Positions 20,293 through 30,129 of a stretch of DNA of 64,000 nt are shown one piece after another. The stretch is from the NCBI RefSeq assembly GCF_963678635.1, contig NC_087062.1, positions 2,726,001 through 2,790,000 on the forward strand, given 5' to 3'. A model generated the notes under the pieces. That model made no database searches. It saw only the letters and a list, made by a program, of their open reading frames with translations, and had not been told where the DNA came from. The position numbers and the translations under genes were made by a program. Numbering within the stretch: the first letter of the stretch is position 1; every line of letters begins with the position of its first letter. Source of the stretch: Symsagittifera roscoffensis. Its lineage: Eukaryota; Xenacoelomorpha; Acoela; Convolutidae.

Positions 20293-23200
20293 TCAGAACG
20301 AGACATTTTGGTTCGCTACTGCTAATCGCGGTTCAAGTTTTTGGTTATATGGTAGTTTTATCAATTTAGGTCAGTTAATTCTGTGACTTGGACCAGTTTT
20401 TTTTTCGCCAGGACGGATATTTTGAATAACAGCTACGAACTAGGAGAGACTTTCAGATAAAAAAACAAATGCCAGACTTAGCTTATTCTTGGATGCGAGT
20501 GAAAAAATGACAACTTTCCAAGCAAATAAAAAGTTGAGATCTTTAGTTATTTGCCGATGAGTCACTCAGAACAAGATTTCAGCGGTTGAGTTGTTGTTTT
20601 TGAACAAACTGCGTTGGTTGATAGGATACCAATTGAATTTTTGTGGAAGTAATCATTTTTTTGTTTTTTTTTCACTCAGCTTTTCTAATTTCGTTTTTTT
20701 TTGAAAAGTAGGCAGGTAAACCAACAAGTTATGTGACCAATATTGACTGGATATACAAAAGTACAGTTAAAAATGTCTTTGACCCTGCCCTGGGGATGTT
20801 TCAATTTTTTTACTGTTGTCAAAATGGCAGCAGTTATGTTGAATTTGTGGGCCACAGGAGCTGGTCGAGGGTATCAGTATCTACTGTTTATCCTTCTTCG
20901 GGGGACAGAAGTGATGAAATGGAGTGACTGCTCATTGCGGTCTGTCTCTTATGGGCATGCTTCCGTTTGCTTCGCCTCGCTGTACAGAGGAGCACTCAGA
21001 CAAAAAACATCTTAAAAAAGTTGTAGATTTTAATTGGTTCGATTTCGTTTTCACTGAGGTCAACTCTTGGTTCAATTTTTCCTCAGGTACACTTCGGCAT
21101 CGGGTAAAATCATTTTTCAGCTTTGATGATTGTTTTATAAAGCCATCTCGATCATGACAGTTTTTGTCGACAAGTTAATCGAGCATAGGTTGTTTTTGAC
21201 AACTGGTGGCTGTTCTGAAATCAAAAATTGTAGAAATAAAAGACTGTGTGGTTGCAAGATAACCCCTCAAAACATCTTTAATTAAGGTATTTTATCGCAT
21301 TTTAGATTAGATTTTATTGGATTCTCGGCAGCAAGATATAAAAATCTAATTTCTTAAAACTTCGTCTGATAGAATAAAACTCACAAAAAGTTTGGGTCCC
21401 ATAAGGCATGATTAGTAAAATGCGTTGACAAATTCTGTCGCAGTCTGTCTCTCGAAGATGGTTTCCCCATGTACGATGAAAATTTTGATGCGGCTCTTGC
21501 CGTTAATGTCAGTGATGTTCTTATGCCTGAACAATCTTGGCCAAGCTGTCAGCACCTGCTAGAAAACCTGGCTCTGTTAACGGAACTAAAGGCTGCAGGC
21601 TTGATGATTCTAAAGCCTTTGGGTGGTCGAGAGTGTGCCGTCAAAGATTAATTTTTTTTTCGCCACAGTGCTGAAATATCGCGTAAATTTAAGTGAAGTC
21701 ATTGGAGCCGACATGTGCAGAAAAAATGTTTTCAATGTTGCTTATAGGTTTCTAAAAATGTGGCCCACATGTTTCGCTTCGAAGGCAAAAGCTGAAATAA
21801 AAACGAATTGCTTTGCAATTCCCTTTGAAAAATAACAAACCGCTCTGGAGGCTCTTGCATACAATTATGGCTCACAAAAACTGCAGACAAAATTACTGTG
21901 CCCTCATTAATATTCCAGCTGAGTTTTCAGACTTTACAAACGGCGAGGCCACGCAAACTGAGGTCAGGGGCAAGTCTATGTTTTAAGACAATTTCGGTGC
22001 TCTCGTGCGGTTTTATTTCAGATTAGTTGAGTAAGGGGAATCGGAAATTTTCCCAGTCCTTTGTATTTGTTATGCTCAATGTTACTGTGACGAAACGTGC
22101 ATCTGTTTTGGGTTGAATAATCATTAATTAGTTTGAACCGCAAATCCACTGTTCAATTGCAACCGTTTCCGAAAGAAGAAAAAAATTGTACCCCGCAACC
22201 TAGAGATTAGTGACACCAGGAGGAAGCCGGTACCCGTTAGAGACCATTGGGTACAACTCAATTTTCTTAAGTTGATCTTACACCCTTCTTGTAAAAAAAT
22301 AATCGTTTTTTTTCTTTAGTACCTGCGCTTGGCTCATGTCATTGGGCCAGATATATTTTTTTGCCTATTGGACTTCGGCGATAAAGCGGACTGAAATCGC
22401 TATCACTTTTCGGGCCGAGCACCGACGTACATGATTGCTTCTTCATTCACGTGAGGTATTCGAGACACGCCTTTGCTGCAGTACGAATTTTGGCTGAATT
22501 TTAGTTGGAAATTGTTTTTTTTCTGATTCTATTTCCATGTAATATGATTACTCAGCTTTATAATGCCTCTGTCGTGAAAGGCCGAGTTCGAAAGCCGCAT
22601 TTACAGACTTGAGCTTTTGTTACAAAGGCCCTAGCTCATGCGATCGTTGCTGTTGTCTTTTATCAATTCCAAGCGTTTATAGGAATATCAGACTTGATTT
22701 TTTCGCAAACCTCAAACAAACGTTTAGAGATCAAAAATTTTGCCCTTTCACCATCGTTCGAGATTTTTTTCCGATTTCACGCAAAATGGTTTCGATTGAT
22801 GCAGAATGGTAGAAAACTACCTTGTGTGAAACTAAATCGTGTTTAGATGTTTTTTTATTTTTGAAAAATTCTGATCGAAACCATTACGTGCATAATCGCC
22901 CCAATTACTATATGTTCCAGTTTTTCTCAGGGTTGGTTGACGCATAAGGATCAAAAATGTAGGCTTTGCGAAACAAATTTGGTCCCAATTTTTTTTCCTA
23001 AAAAACTCTGATCATTCGGAAGTAGAGTTTTGAGTTTTTTTTTGTTTCTGACTGTTTGCTTCATGCTGATTTCCTCTATCTTCATGCCCCATTTCCAGCT
23101 GATCTCTCATTCGATGCCGTTGTACTACTAAGGCATTGCTGGTCGCAAATAACAACGCTGCGTGAATTGTGTTAACAATAGAAAAAATTGATGTTAATTT

Positions 23201-23391
23201 TATTAATTTTCGTTTAAAATATTGAAAACTGGGTTTTCTTTCAGTTTGTGGAGTCCAAATTTTTTTTGGTATCGAAAATTGATAAACGTGGCGATAAAGA
23301 AGAATCAGTTTCATGCAGTGGAGGCTGCGCTAGAAATAATAACAAGATGGTTTCTTGAAGTACTTGAAAATCAATTTGTTTTGTGGTGGTT
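20293..23391. other. Noncoding part of unit 1, nothing recognised
   Basis: No domain is identifiable on either strand. Frames such as 20743-21015, 22609-22812 and 23012-23314 minus differ from their unit-2 partners by stops and indels, so there is no sign of coding constraint. It may be old debris flanking the minus-strand Gypsy element. Confidence 0.45.
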
Positions 23392-23405
23392 GAATGCAAT
23401 TACAC
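23392..23405 (+). repeat. Left target-site duplication of the Penelope-like element
   Basis: GAATGCAATTACAC here is repeated at 27614-27627. The single-copy empty site is at 42054-42067 in unit 2. Confidence 0.85.
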
Positions 23406-23412
23406 CCGTGAA

Positions 23413-23765
23413 AGGCGCTGACACTAAGGCTATAGTTCCAGAATCTAAAAATTCTGGCTAAAATAACAAAATTTTAAAACAACTTACATGTTAGCATCAA
23501 AATTAGCCACAAAATGAAAATGTGAAAATAAAAATGGAGAAAACTCTCAGAAATTTGTGACAAAATGTTTTAAAATGTTACATAATAGTTGTTACATAAT
23601 TTCAGTGATATTTGTAAAGTTTTGATTTGTTGAATTTTTAAAATTTTGAAGTAATGATGTGTGTGACACTTTTTATGATCTTTGATAATTTTGTACAGAT
23701 AGTTTAGAATTTTTAAAACCTGAAGTTGCACAAAATGTGCGAAAACGTTTGTTTGAATTTACAAT
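23413..23765 (+). repeat. Left pseudo-LTR of the Penelope-like element
   Basis: This closely matches 27,246-27,598. It begins inside sequence equivalent to the end of the endonuclease ORF (gctgacactaaggctatagt), so it is the 3' end of a partly copied upstream tandem unit, the usual origin of Penelope pseudo-LTRs. It carries a hammerhead-like core near its right end. Confidence 0.85.
23714..23755 (+). ncRNA. Hammerhead-ribozyme-like motif, left pseudo-LTR
   Basis: The order of elements is AAAAC, CTGAAGT (core CUGANGA with last base changed), GCAC-loop-GTGC helix II preceded by one extra T, GAAA, a tiny self-complementary AACGTT helix III, then the predicted cleavage point after T 23750 and GTTT pairing with AAAC as helix I. 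The A-to-T change in the core probably weakens or kills this copy. Penelope-like elements are known to encode minimal hammerhead motifs in their pseudo-LTRs. Confidence 0.55.
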
Positions 23766-23959
23766 CAAAATGTAAAGTTTTGAAACCCTACGGCGTTGAG
23801 CCAATTCTCAATTACAGTCTCTCCTACAAGGAGACGTAATTTTTAAATTTACTTTTCCCTTGTTTTAGTAGAGAAATCTTTTTAGTTGAGAAATCTTTTT
23901 ATATTTTGCCATGTTAGAAACTTAGCAACCCGGAAAAAGAACAATTTTTACCCAAAACT

Positions 23960-24400
23960 TTGGCTATTCCGGGACTTTCTTTAAACCCGAACACCACGAA
24001 CCCACAGAAGAACCTCGCAAGCCTAATCTGCAGGGCACCTCTAGCAGAAAAACGTCAAGTGGTGGTGTGGCACGACATCATCAATAATTCTATCAACAGC
24101 CACCGCACAAACAACTACAGAGCTTGCACTGCAGAGGAATTGTCAGAAATCCTGAAGACACTGACAAATATCAGCGCAATTGTATACTGTCAGAGAAACG
24201 GTACACCGGATATCAGGAACCAGCTGATCAGCTCGGGTATTCATGTCATTCCTATTACAAAGTGTCTCATTTCAAAGAGGAAGAGAAGAACGGAGCTGGT
24301 CAACGAATATCAGGCACTGCACCAGGACGTCCTGCTGGAGCTAATGTCTTTGAGGATTGTGTTCGAACACCAAGACAACCTGCCAACTGTCTTGTCCTAG
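23960..24400 (+). CDS. Possible ORF1 of the Penelope-like element
   Basis: This open frame of 146 codons sits between the left terminal repeat and the reverse transcriptase, and its first codon is ATG. Recognisable features are V-V-V-W-H-D-I-I-N-N-S, I-V-Y-C-Q-R-N-G-T-P-D-I and a basic K-R-K-R-R segment. The W-H-D ... N-N pattern is reminiscent of the first block of SGNH-type hydrolases, but the family is not established by what I can see. A frame overlapping to 24495 carries a basic C-terminus. It lies in the same orientation and directly upstream of the polymerase, suggesting an element-encoded accessory protein. Confidence 0.5.
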   Translation: MAIPGLSLNPNTTNPQKNLASLICRAPLAEKRQVVVWHDIINNSINSHRTNNYRACTAEELSEILKTLTNISAIVYCQRNGTPDIRNQLISSGIHVIPITKCLISKRKRRTELVNEYQALHQDVLLELMSLRIVFEHQDNLPTVLS

Positions 24401-26070
24401 CTTCGTTCAAACACGAAAAAGAAATCTCAATCGAGAAGGAGGGCGGAGAAAAGAAGACTGGTGAACAAAGGCGAGGCAACTGTTGGTCGGACTGACGAGG
24501 AGGCTTCGAGGGAGAGGGTGAGTTAAACTTGTATTATTTGAATTGCTTTAAGGTTTATTCCTCGTGGCCTGCAAACCAATGAGCACAGTTGTACTCCCAC
24601 CTCCATTCTTGATTTGGACTTTGAAAAACAAACTCATTTGGAAATTAGTCCGTGATTATGCGTCCATATGTGTTAAATTTATCAACTGTCACCAACGTGT
24701 TAAATTTTTGAGAGTTTGTCTAGAAAACGACATTATACCTGATTTTTTGAGGTTCAAGGTACCGGAAAATGGGGTGTTTTTGAACCAAGCGGTACACAGT
24801 TTTCAGACAAAACTTCTAAGAACGGAGATAAACAAGGCAAGGACAGATGAGAAAAACGTTGAAGTCAAACTAGAAAGGGCGAGAGGCGCAGTACAGAGGG
24901 GTGTAGATGAGAAGTTTTGGCCTTCGGTAATTAAATATATAAGTCTTAGGGGACAAAGACAAACAGCAACAGTCAAAGAGACCCATCAGAAGAAGCTAAT
25001 GAAACTATCAGAAAGGCAAGACCGACCTCTGGGGAAGCAAGGTGAGGGTTCGGTAAGGGCTCTTGATGATTTTGAATTACCAAATTGGATACAACAAGTG
25101 TTGGCATTAGGGCCAAAGCATCCCGTCAGGGATAATTTAATGAGACGCACTTTCTCGCCGACATTGACATCTTTCTATCGGATCTCAAAAATCGTAAAGT
25201 CCCCGGGGAGGCCCTTTGTGAGATCGAAGCTGTGGCAAAAGCCTATGCTAAAAGGGTGAAACAAACACCATCTGACAAAGGCGTTGAGAAGGCCCGAAAG
25301 TATCTGAAGAGTAATGGATTAGTTGCGGTACCGTATGACAAAGGCGTGGGTTTTTGTGTAATGAGAAAGGACACCTACGAGAACAAGTTGTCGGATACAT
25401 TAGATTCAAATCATTTCAGCAAAAGTGAAGGCACAAGTGATGCGATTGTTTTGAAGATAGAAAGAGACATCAATAAGGAGTTGTTGGCTATGAGGAAAAA
25501 AAATGAAATAAGTGAGAGTCTCTACACAAGGATGAGGTCTACTGGGGGGAAGCCCGCCAGGTTTTATGGGTTGGCGAAAGTGCATAAAGTGAATACCCCA
25601 TTAAGACCGGTCCTCTCCTTGCCTGGTAGCTCTTATTATAATTTGAACAAGGTTTTTGCAAAATTTTCGAGAAAATTGAGGGCGCAAACATCGAAACCAA
25701 CTCACTAGATGCGAGAGAAATTTTAGAGAGCACTAATCTTGAGCCCAATGAAAACTTGATATTTCTAGATGTGAAGAGTTTGTACACAAATATTCCACTG
25801 AAAGAAGCGATAGACATAGCTTTGAGAAAATTGTATGAGCAGGATGAACACCCATCAATTGCTTGGAAAACCATGAAGAGACTGTTGAACATGGCAGTTA
25901 GTCAAGTCCATTTCAAGTGCAATGAAACATGGTACGTTCAGAAAGATGGTTTGGCAATGGGGGCATCTCTTGCCGTTATTTTAGCAAATCTTTGGCTGAA
26001 GCAGTACGAAACTGCACTATCGAGGGATATTCCCGAAATGTTTTTGCCCGAGAAAGATTTTCACGGAATA

Positions 26071-26218
26071 TGTCCCGAGTGCAATAAGAAAATCACGTAC
26101 TGGTCAAAAGGTGTAGAATGTGAATGCTGTTTGAACTGGTATCACGTAAAATGCGGTGATATATCAGATGATGAGTATCGAAATATAAGTGAAACCGTCT
26201 GGTACTGCAGACAATGCA
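26071..26218 (+). other. PHD-type C4HC3 zinc finger inside the Penelope RT
   Basis: The frame of motif B continues without a break through C-P-E-C, then V-E-C-E-C-C, W-Y-H-V-K-C and W-Y-C-R-Q-C. Spacings are C-x2-C, C-x2-C, x4-H-x2-C and C-x2-C with Trp two residues before the penultimate Cys, the C4HC3 PHD pattern. PHD fingers commonly read histone H3 tails. Position between RT motifs B and C, where a short loop normally lies, implies an insertion in the palm-domain loop. Confidence 0.8.
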
Positions 26219-26335
26219 TCGCAATAAGAGAGAAAAACAAGTCAGGGCAACAAGCTATCGAAATATAAGTGAAACCGTCTGGTACTGCAGAAAATGCATC
26301 GCAATAAGAGAGAAAAACAAGTCATGGCAACAAGT
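26176..26335 (+). repeat. 80-bp tandem duplication at the end of the PHD coding
   Basis: Bases 26176-26255 are repeated at 26256-26335 with a few changes (tatcgaaatataagtgaaac starts each copy). Because 80 is not a multiple of three, the second copy is out of frame and introduces stops before motif C. It duplicates the W-Y-C-x-x-C end of the PHD finger. Confidence 0.85.
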
Positions 26336-26977
26336 TATTTCTCAGTTACGTTGATGATATAGTGAGAACAGTGAAGGGTGATTCTGAAAAAGTGCTAACG
26401 GGCTGCAAACTTACTACATCCAAAATTACAGTTCACAATAGAGACACCAAACACAAACGGAACTTTGGCATTTTTGGATTTACGAATTACTATTCACAAA
26501 AGCAGGAAAATTAGCTGTGGGTGGTATCAAAAACCAACAGATACAGGTACCATACTAAATTTTAGAAGCTGCGACCCCCTTCAGTACAAGAGAAGTGTGA
26601 TTGAAGGAACTGTTCACCGGGTTTTCCGCAGTACGTCAACATGGGAAGAATATGATAAAGCCATGAAAATCAACCGTGAGCAGTGGTTGGATAACCAATA
26701 TCCGGAAAGTTGCTCGTCGCGGGTTGCATCCCATGCCCATGAAAAGATCATCAGCGAGGGCAAAAACAAAAAGAACATGGCTGAGAAAAAGTAGCCCTGT
26801 GATTATAACAGTGATTCACCACCCATCCTGATGGTCCAATATAGGGGGAATCACAGTCAGACATTAGCAAAAAAAAATGCGCGATATCACCAATGCGCTG
26901 ATAATATTCAAGAAGAGGAAATTGAAAACTTGTATGCCCTCTCTAAAATCCTCCTTTTCCAGTGAACTGAAATAAAA

Positions 26978-27310
26978 GTGGTGTACAGACTTGAACGTTG
27001 TGGGTGCAAATTCATCTATGTTGGCCAGACGGTCCGACATCTCACCACAAGGATCGAGGAACACCGAAACGAGGATATCCCAGTTGGACAGCATATAAGG
27101 CAGTGTGGTAGTGAGAGTGGTAAGTCTGAGTTTAATTGGAAAATAATCGACCAGGCGTCCAGCAGCATCAAGTTACTTACATTAGAGGCGCTGCACATCA
27201 GGAAAGAGAGACCGACAATTAACACGCGCGACGAGTTTAGAAGCAGGGAGCTGACTCTAAGGCTATGGTTCCAGAATCGAAAAATTCTGGCTACAACCAC
27301 AAAATTTTGA
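26978..27310 (+). CDS. GIY-YIG endonuclease domain of the Penelope-like element
   Basis: The frame carries V-V-Y-R-L-E-R-C-G-C-K-F-I-Y-V-G-Q-T (GIY-YIG core in its Penelope form), R-H-L-T-T-R-I-E-E-H with the catalytic Arg/His region, P-V-G-Q-H-I-R, then E-A-L-H-I-R-K-E-R-P with the conserved Glu, and N-T-R-D-E-F-R-S-R-E-L. It is separated from the reverse transcriptase frame by a stop at 26792-26794 and noncoding-looking bases, although in active Penelope elements both domains form one protein. The endonuclease nicks target DNA to prime reverse transcription. This is the best preserved domain in the element. Confidence 0.85.
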   Translation: MVYRLERCGCKFIYVGQTVRHLTTRIEEHRNEDIPVGQHIRQCGSESGKSEFNWKIIDQASSSIKLLTLEALHIRKERPTINTRDEFRSRELTLRLWFQNRKILATTTKF

Positions 27311-27598
27311 AACAACTTACATGTTAGCATTAAATATAGCCACAAAACGAAAAGGTGAAAATAAAAATGAAGAAAACTCTCAAAAATTTGTGACAAAATG
27401 TTTTAAAATGTTACATAATAGTTGTTACATAATTTCAGTGATATTTGTAAAGTTTTGATTGGTTGAATTTTTAAAATTTTGAAGTAATGATGTGTGTGAC
27501 ACTTTTTATGATCTTTGATCATTTTGTACAGATAGTTTAGAATTTTTAAAACCTGAAGATGCAAAAAATGTGCGAAAACGTTTGTTTGAATTTACATT
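27246..27598 (+). repeat. Right pseudo-LTR of the Penelope-like element
   Basis: This matches the left copy at 23,413-23,765 closely. It overlaps the last codons of the endonuclease frame and contains the 3' untranslated sequence and a better preserved hammerhead-like core. About 15 unexplained bases (tttttaacgcattctca) separate it from the right target duplication. Confidence 0.88.
27547..27588 (+). ncRNA. Hammerhead-ribozyme-like motif, right pseudo-LTR
   Basis: Core CTGAAGA at 27553-27559 satisfies CUGANGA. Next come a short helix II (GCA ... TGTGC with A-rich loop, one unpaired T before it), GAAA at 27574-27577, self-complementary AACGTT, a predicted cleavage after T 27583, and GTTT pairing back to AAAC at 27549-27552. 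The tiny palindromic helix III is the form reported for Penelope and satellite hammerheads that work as dimers. The extra T next to helix II is a caution. Confidence 0.6.
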
Positions 27599-27613
27599 TT
27601 TAACGCATTCTCA

Positions 27614-27627
27614 GAATGCAATTACAC
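27614..27627 (+). repeat. Right target-site duplication of the Penelope-like element
   Basis: GAATGCAATTACAC repeats the bases at 23392-23405. After it, unit 1 rejoins the sequence that in unit 2 follows 42067. Confidence 0.85.
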
Positions 27628-28249
27628 TGGAGCTATTTTGTTGGAATTTCAATGACCTGTGGTAATGTTTTTTAAGCTTCACTGATCTGCCGAGCTATTC
27701 TTTTGCTCATTTAAAAACCGCTTGAGAAACAGTCCCCGATCGAACCTGGAAATTGTAACAAATATCCTGTGCCGAAAGTTATATTTGGTTCGTGTATTGA
27801 ATTACTGAATAGCCGGCATCATAATTTGTTTTTTCTTTGCCGGCATCATAATTTGTTTTTTCTATTCCTTTAGTGCGCTGGAAGTTCGTGCTGATAATTT
27901 TTTTTCTTTTTCTCGCGTTTGTTTTCTGTTGCCGTTTTTTCCGTATTAAAGCTCGATTTTACTTCTGATTTGATCTTGGACTGAAACTAACTGGGGTCAC
28001 CTCGTGTCCGTCTACTCTTCGATGTTCATTTTCTTGCAGTTGTGGCTCGCGCGGCGGGATTGGATAGTATCGCATGTCATTGCTGAGTGTAGTTAGGCCG
28101 CCAGTGCCACTTGCTTCGTTTGCTGCTTTTCGCATATTTCGTTATTGTTCTTATTTAAATCTTTCAAGTCTTTTTTCATCAGTAGGTGGTTCTGCTACTG
28201 CTTTTCTCGGTTTAAGATCAGATCATTGTGGAGAGGTCCTTTTTTTCTC

Positions 28250-29700
28250 AGGTGGCAGTGTAACGAATGGCTCTGGAGTAGGTGGAGGTGGTAGTGCGGC
28301 TACGGGTCGCTGGCGGTGCTAGCGGCGGTGGCGGTATTGGAAGGAACACCTTTGCATGTACAGCTACTACAAGCACTCGGAATAGACAGGCGAATGGTTG
28401 CGTGTGCGCTTTGTGCCGTTTCTTCATAATTCTCTTGAGACTGAATGAATTCATGCAGCTGTGCCAAATAGTTTTCGAACAGTCCCAGCTCATATCGGTA
28501 TTTGCGTAGTGAAGGGTCAATTACGAATTTAGTTGCATTTATTGGGTCTATATCTCCAGGTGGATGCCGCGGCACAAGTAGACGAAAACCGATTCAAGAC
28601 ACATACTGAGTATGATTTGTTCTGACTTTTCGGATTATGTAGGTACTCTTCGTGTGCAACTTTTGCAATCGGCGCGGAGGAATTCAAACTTGTAGTTGTT
28701 TCTGTTGTCTGACTGATTCGTAAGCAGGAGATTTAAGAGCGAGCAAACGATTTAGTCGTTGTGCTAACGCTTTTTGATTATATTAACCTCGATAACGTGA
28801 TACGAGAAGACAAAATCTTTTTTTGCTTATTGAAACTTTTAGAGCACTGCGTCTTTTAAAGCTGTAACTAAGTCTGCCTCAGCCGTTGCTACTTCGAATG
28901 CTTTCGTCAAAAAGCATAGATCCGGAGGCCTAATGAGTTTCCTCCGTGGAAGATAGTACTCGTGCAACATCCACTCGATGTCTAGACCAATTTGTTATGA
29001 ATAGATGTCACCAGAGGCATATATCGATGTCTGTCTGACCATTGCGCGTCAGTGTTAAGCTAGAGTATCCATTCTGGCGGTCCGTGTTATATTTTGACTG
29101 CTCCGACTATTTGAATCTCGAGCAATGTCGTGGATTCATGCATTATCTTGGTCGTGAAAGTACTTGCGAGATCAGTGAAAGTACTTGCGAGATTAGTGAA
29201 GTTGCTGAGTAGGAAGAACAATTATGTGAGTTCTTGTGCGACAGTGTCGACACTTGTTTTTGTCAGAGATGCGGCTAACAGATAATTTGAGAACACGTCA
29301 ATTTCGGTGAGCACAAACTCGTAAACCGATGAATTGAAAGGCTCGACAATGTCTGTCTGCATCAAATCGCCTGGGATAGATTGCAGTGAAGAGAGTGGCT
29401 GAAGTGGTGGAGTCTAGTGTTTCCTCGACACATTCTTAAGCTGGAAGCAGGTCAAGCTGTTCTTGATGGTTCTTGATGGCAGAAACACAGAGAATCCTGG
29501 GAACTAAAACTTTTCGCTTCACTTTTCAGTCGTTTTTATTTTTCTGAAAAACAAAATATCCTCTAGATAGCTTCTTTTCACAGATGCTTCGGCAAACAAT
29601 TTTGTTCGTATGTGATCTTTCTGTTGTCGTCGTAGTAGATATGGGGAACAGGATGTCGTTTTAAAGCGCTAGGTGATGGTTTATATATGTGAGGTCTGAG
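28250..29700 (-). pseudogene. Minus-strand Ty3/Gypsy integrase region, unit 1
   Basis: Read right to left: at 29,450-29,680 a Y-Y-D-D-N-R-K-I-T-Y-E-Q-N-C-L-P-K-H-L block, the usual lead-in to integrase; then remains of the zinc-binding domain; the core (about 29,050-29,400) with Q-x-D-x-V-E-P-F, V-L-T-E-I-D-V-F-S and A-R-E-L-T-K; then about 28,690-28,960 the post-core R-Y-R-G-Y-Y-N-Q-K-A-L-A-Q-R-L; and 28,300-28,575 a C-terminal tail (F-V-I-D-P-S-L-R-K-Y-R). Stops and frameshifts interrupt it throughout. The better preserved partner is at 42,689-44,150. Confidence 0.75.
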
Positions 29701-30052
29701 ATTTCTCCTGTGTGCATACATGTTTTCACAATCTCGATGTCCGGTTCCTGTTGATTATCCGCTTCGAGGTCGAGTGACTCATTCTGTAGAATCAGATCGT
29801 TATAAAGATCTGAGAGGTCAGGGGATTCGACTGCTGACACGGCTGGCCTCAATAAACGCACCACTGTAGTGCTTTCGGCTTAAGCCTATTGCCGCTTTGA
29901 ATTTCATTCTGTTGTTCCAAGTAGGCCTTGTAAACTTCCAATGGTTTCAAGTTTGCTATCAAAACTTCATCAAGTTTTTCTCGTTCTGGAAGTTCCTTTT
30001 GTATTTTCGACCATACTGAGTTACGCATCTGATACTTTTGCCCTCGAATCAA
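29661..30052 (-). pseudogene. Gypsy pol linker between RNase H and integrase, unit 1
   Basis: Two minus-strand frames (29661-29864 and 29849-30052) encode acidic, Leu-rich sequence with S-D-L-Y-N-D-L-I and V-W-S-K-I-Q-K-E-L-P-E-R-E-K. They lie exactly between the RNase H and integrase remnants and match the corresponding region of unit 2. This position fits the variable tether found in Gypsy polyproteins. Confidence 0.5.
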
Positions 30053-30129
30053 TAAATATTTCTTCCATTAGTTTTTTGTCTGTCAGTTTCAACAAGAGTG
30101 ATGCAGAAGGGTCCGTTTGCATTTGCAAC

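Larger units (their letters stand above)
24564..26794 (+). pseudogene. Penelope-like reverse transcriptase with internal PHD finger, frameshifted
   Basis: Coding is spread over frames 24564-25259, 25232-25708, 25756-26268 and 26465-26794. The N-terminal region contains L-A-L-G-P-K-H-P-V. Then V-P-Y-D-K-G-V-G-F and P-A-R-F-Y-G-L-A-K-V-H-K mark finger motifs, L-I-F-L-D-V-K-S-L-Y-T-N-I-P is motif A (Asp at 25768), and G-L-A-M-G-A-S-L-A-V-I-L-A-N-L is motif B. A PHD finger intervenes (26071-26218), then Y-V-D-D at 26347-26358 is motif C. Downstream F-L-D-L-R-I and W-Y-Q-K-P-T-D-T are the usual post-palm blocks. At least three frameshifts and an 80-bp duplication make this copy inactive, but all catalytic aspartates are present. 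Confidence 0.88.
23406..27613 (+). mobile_element. Penelope-like element, nearly full length but decayed
   Basis: The 4.2-kb element consists of a left terminal repeat, a possible ORF1 (23960-24400), a reverse transcriptase with frameshifts (24564-26794), a GIY-YIG endonuclease (26978-27310) and a right terminal repeat. It is flanked by a 14-bp target duplication. Unit 2 continues across the insertion point without it, so the element arrived after the segmental duplication or was never in unit 2. The pseudo-LTR arrangement, reverse transcriptase type and GIY-YIG nuclease identify an endonuclease-bearing Penelope-like retroelement. Confidence 0.92.

Noticed and set aside
20924-21157. Unit-1/unit-2 shared frames such as 20924-21157 and 39508-39816
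   Set aside because: The partner copies contain indels and different stops, and no domain is recognisable.
28074-28509. Plus-strand ORFs rich in Gly/Ser near 28.2 kb and 42.6 kb
   Set aside because: The minus strand carries the Gypsy integrase C-terminal tail here; the plus frames are its complement and differ in length between units.
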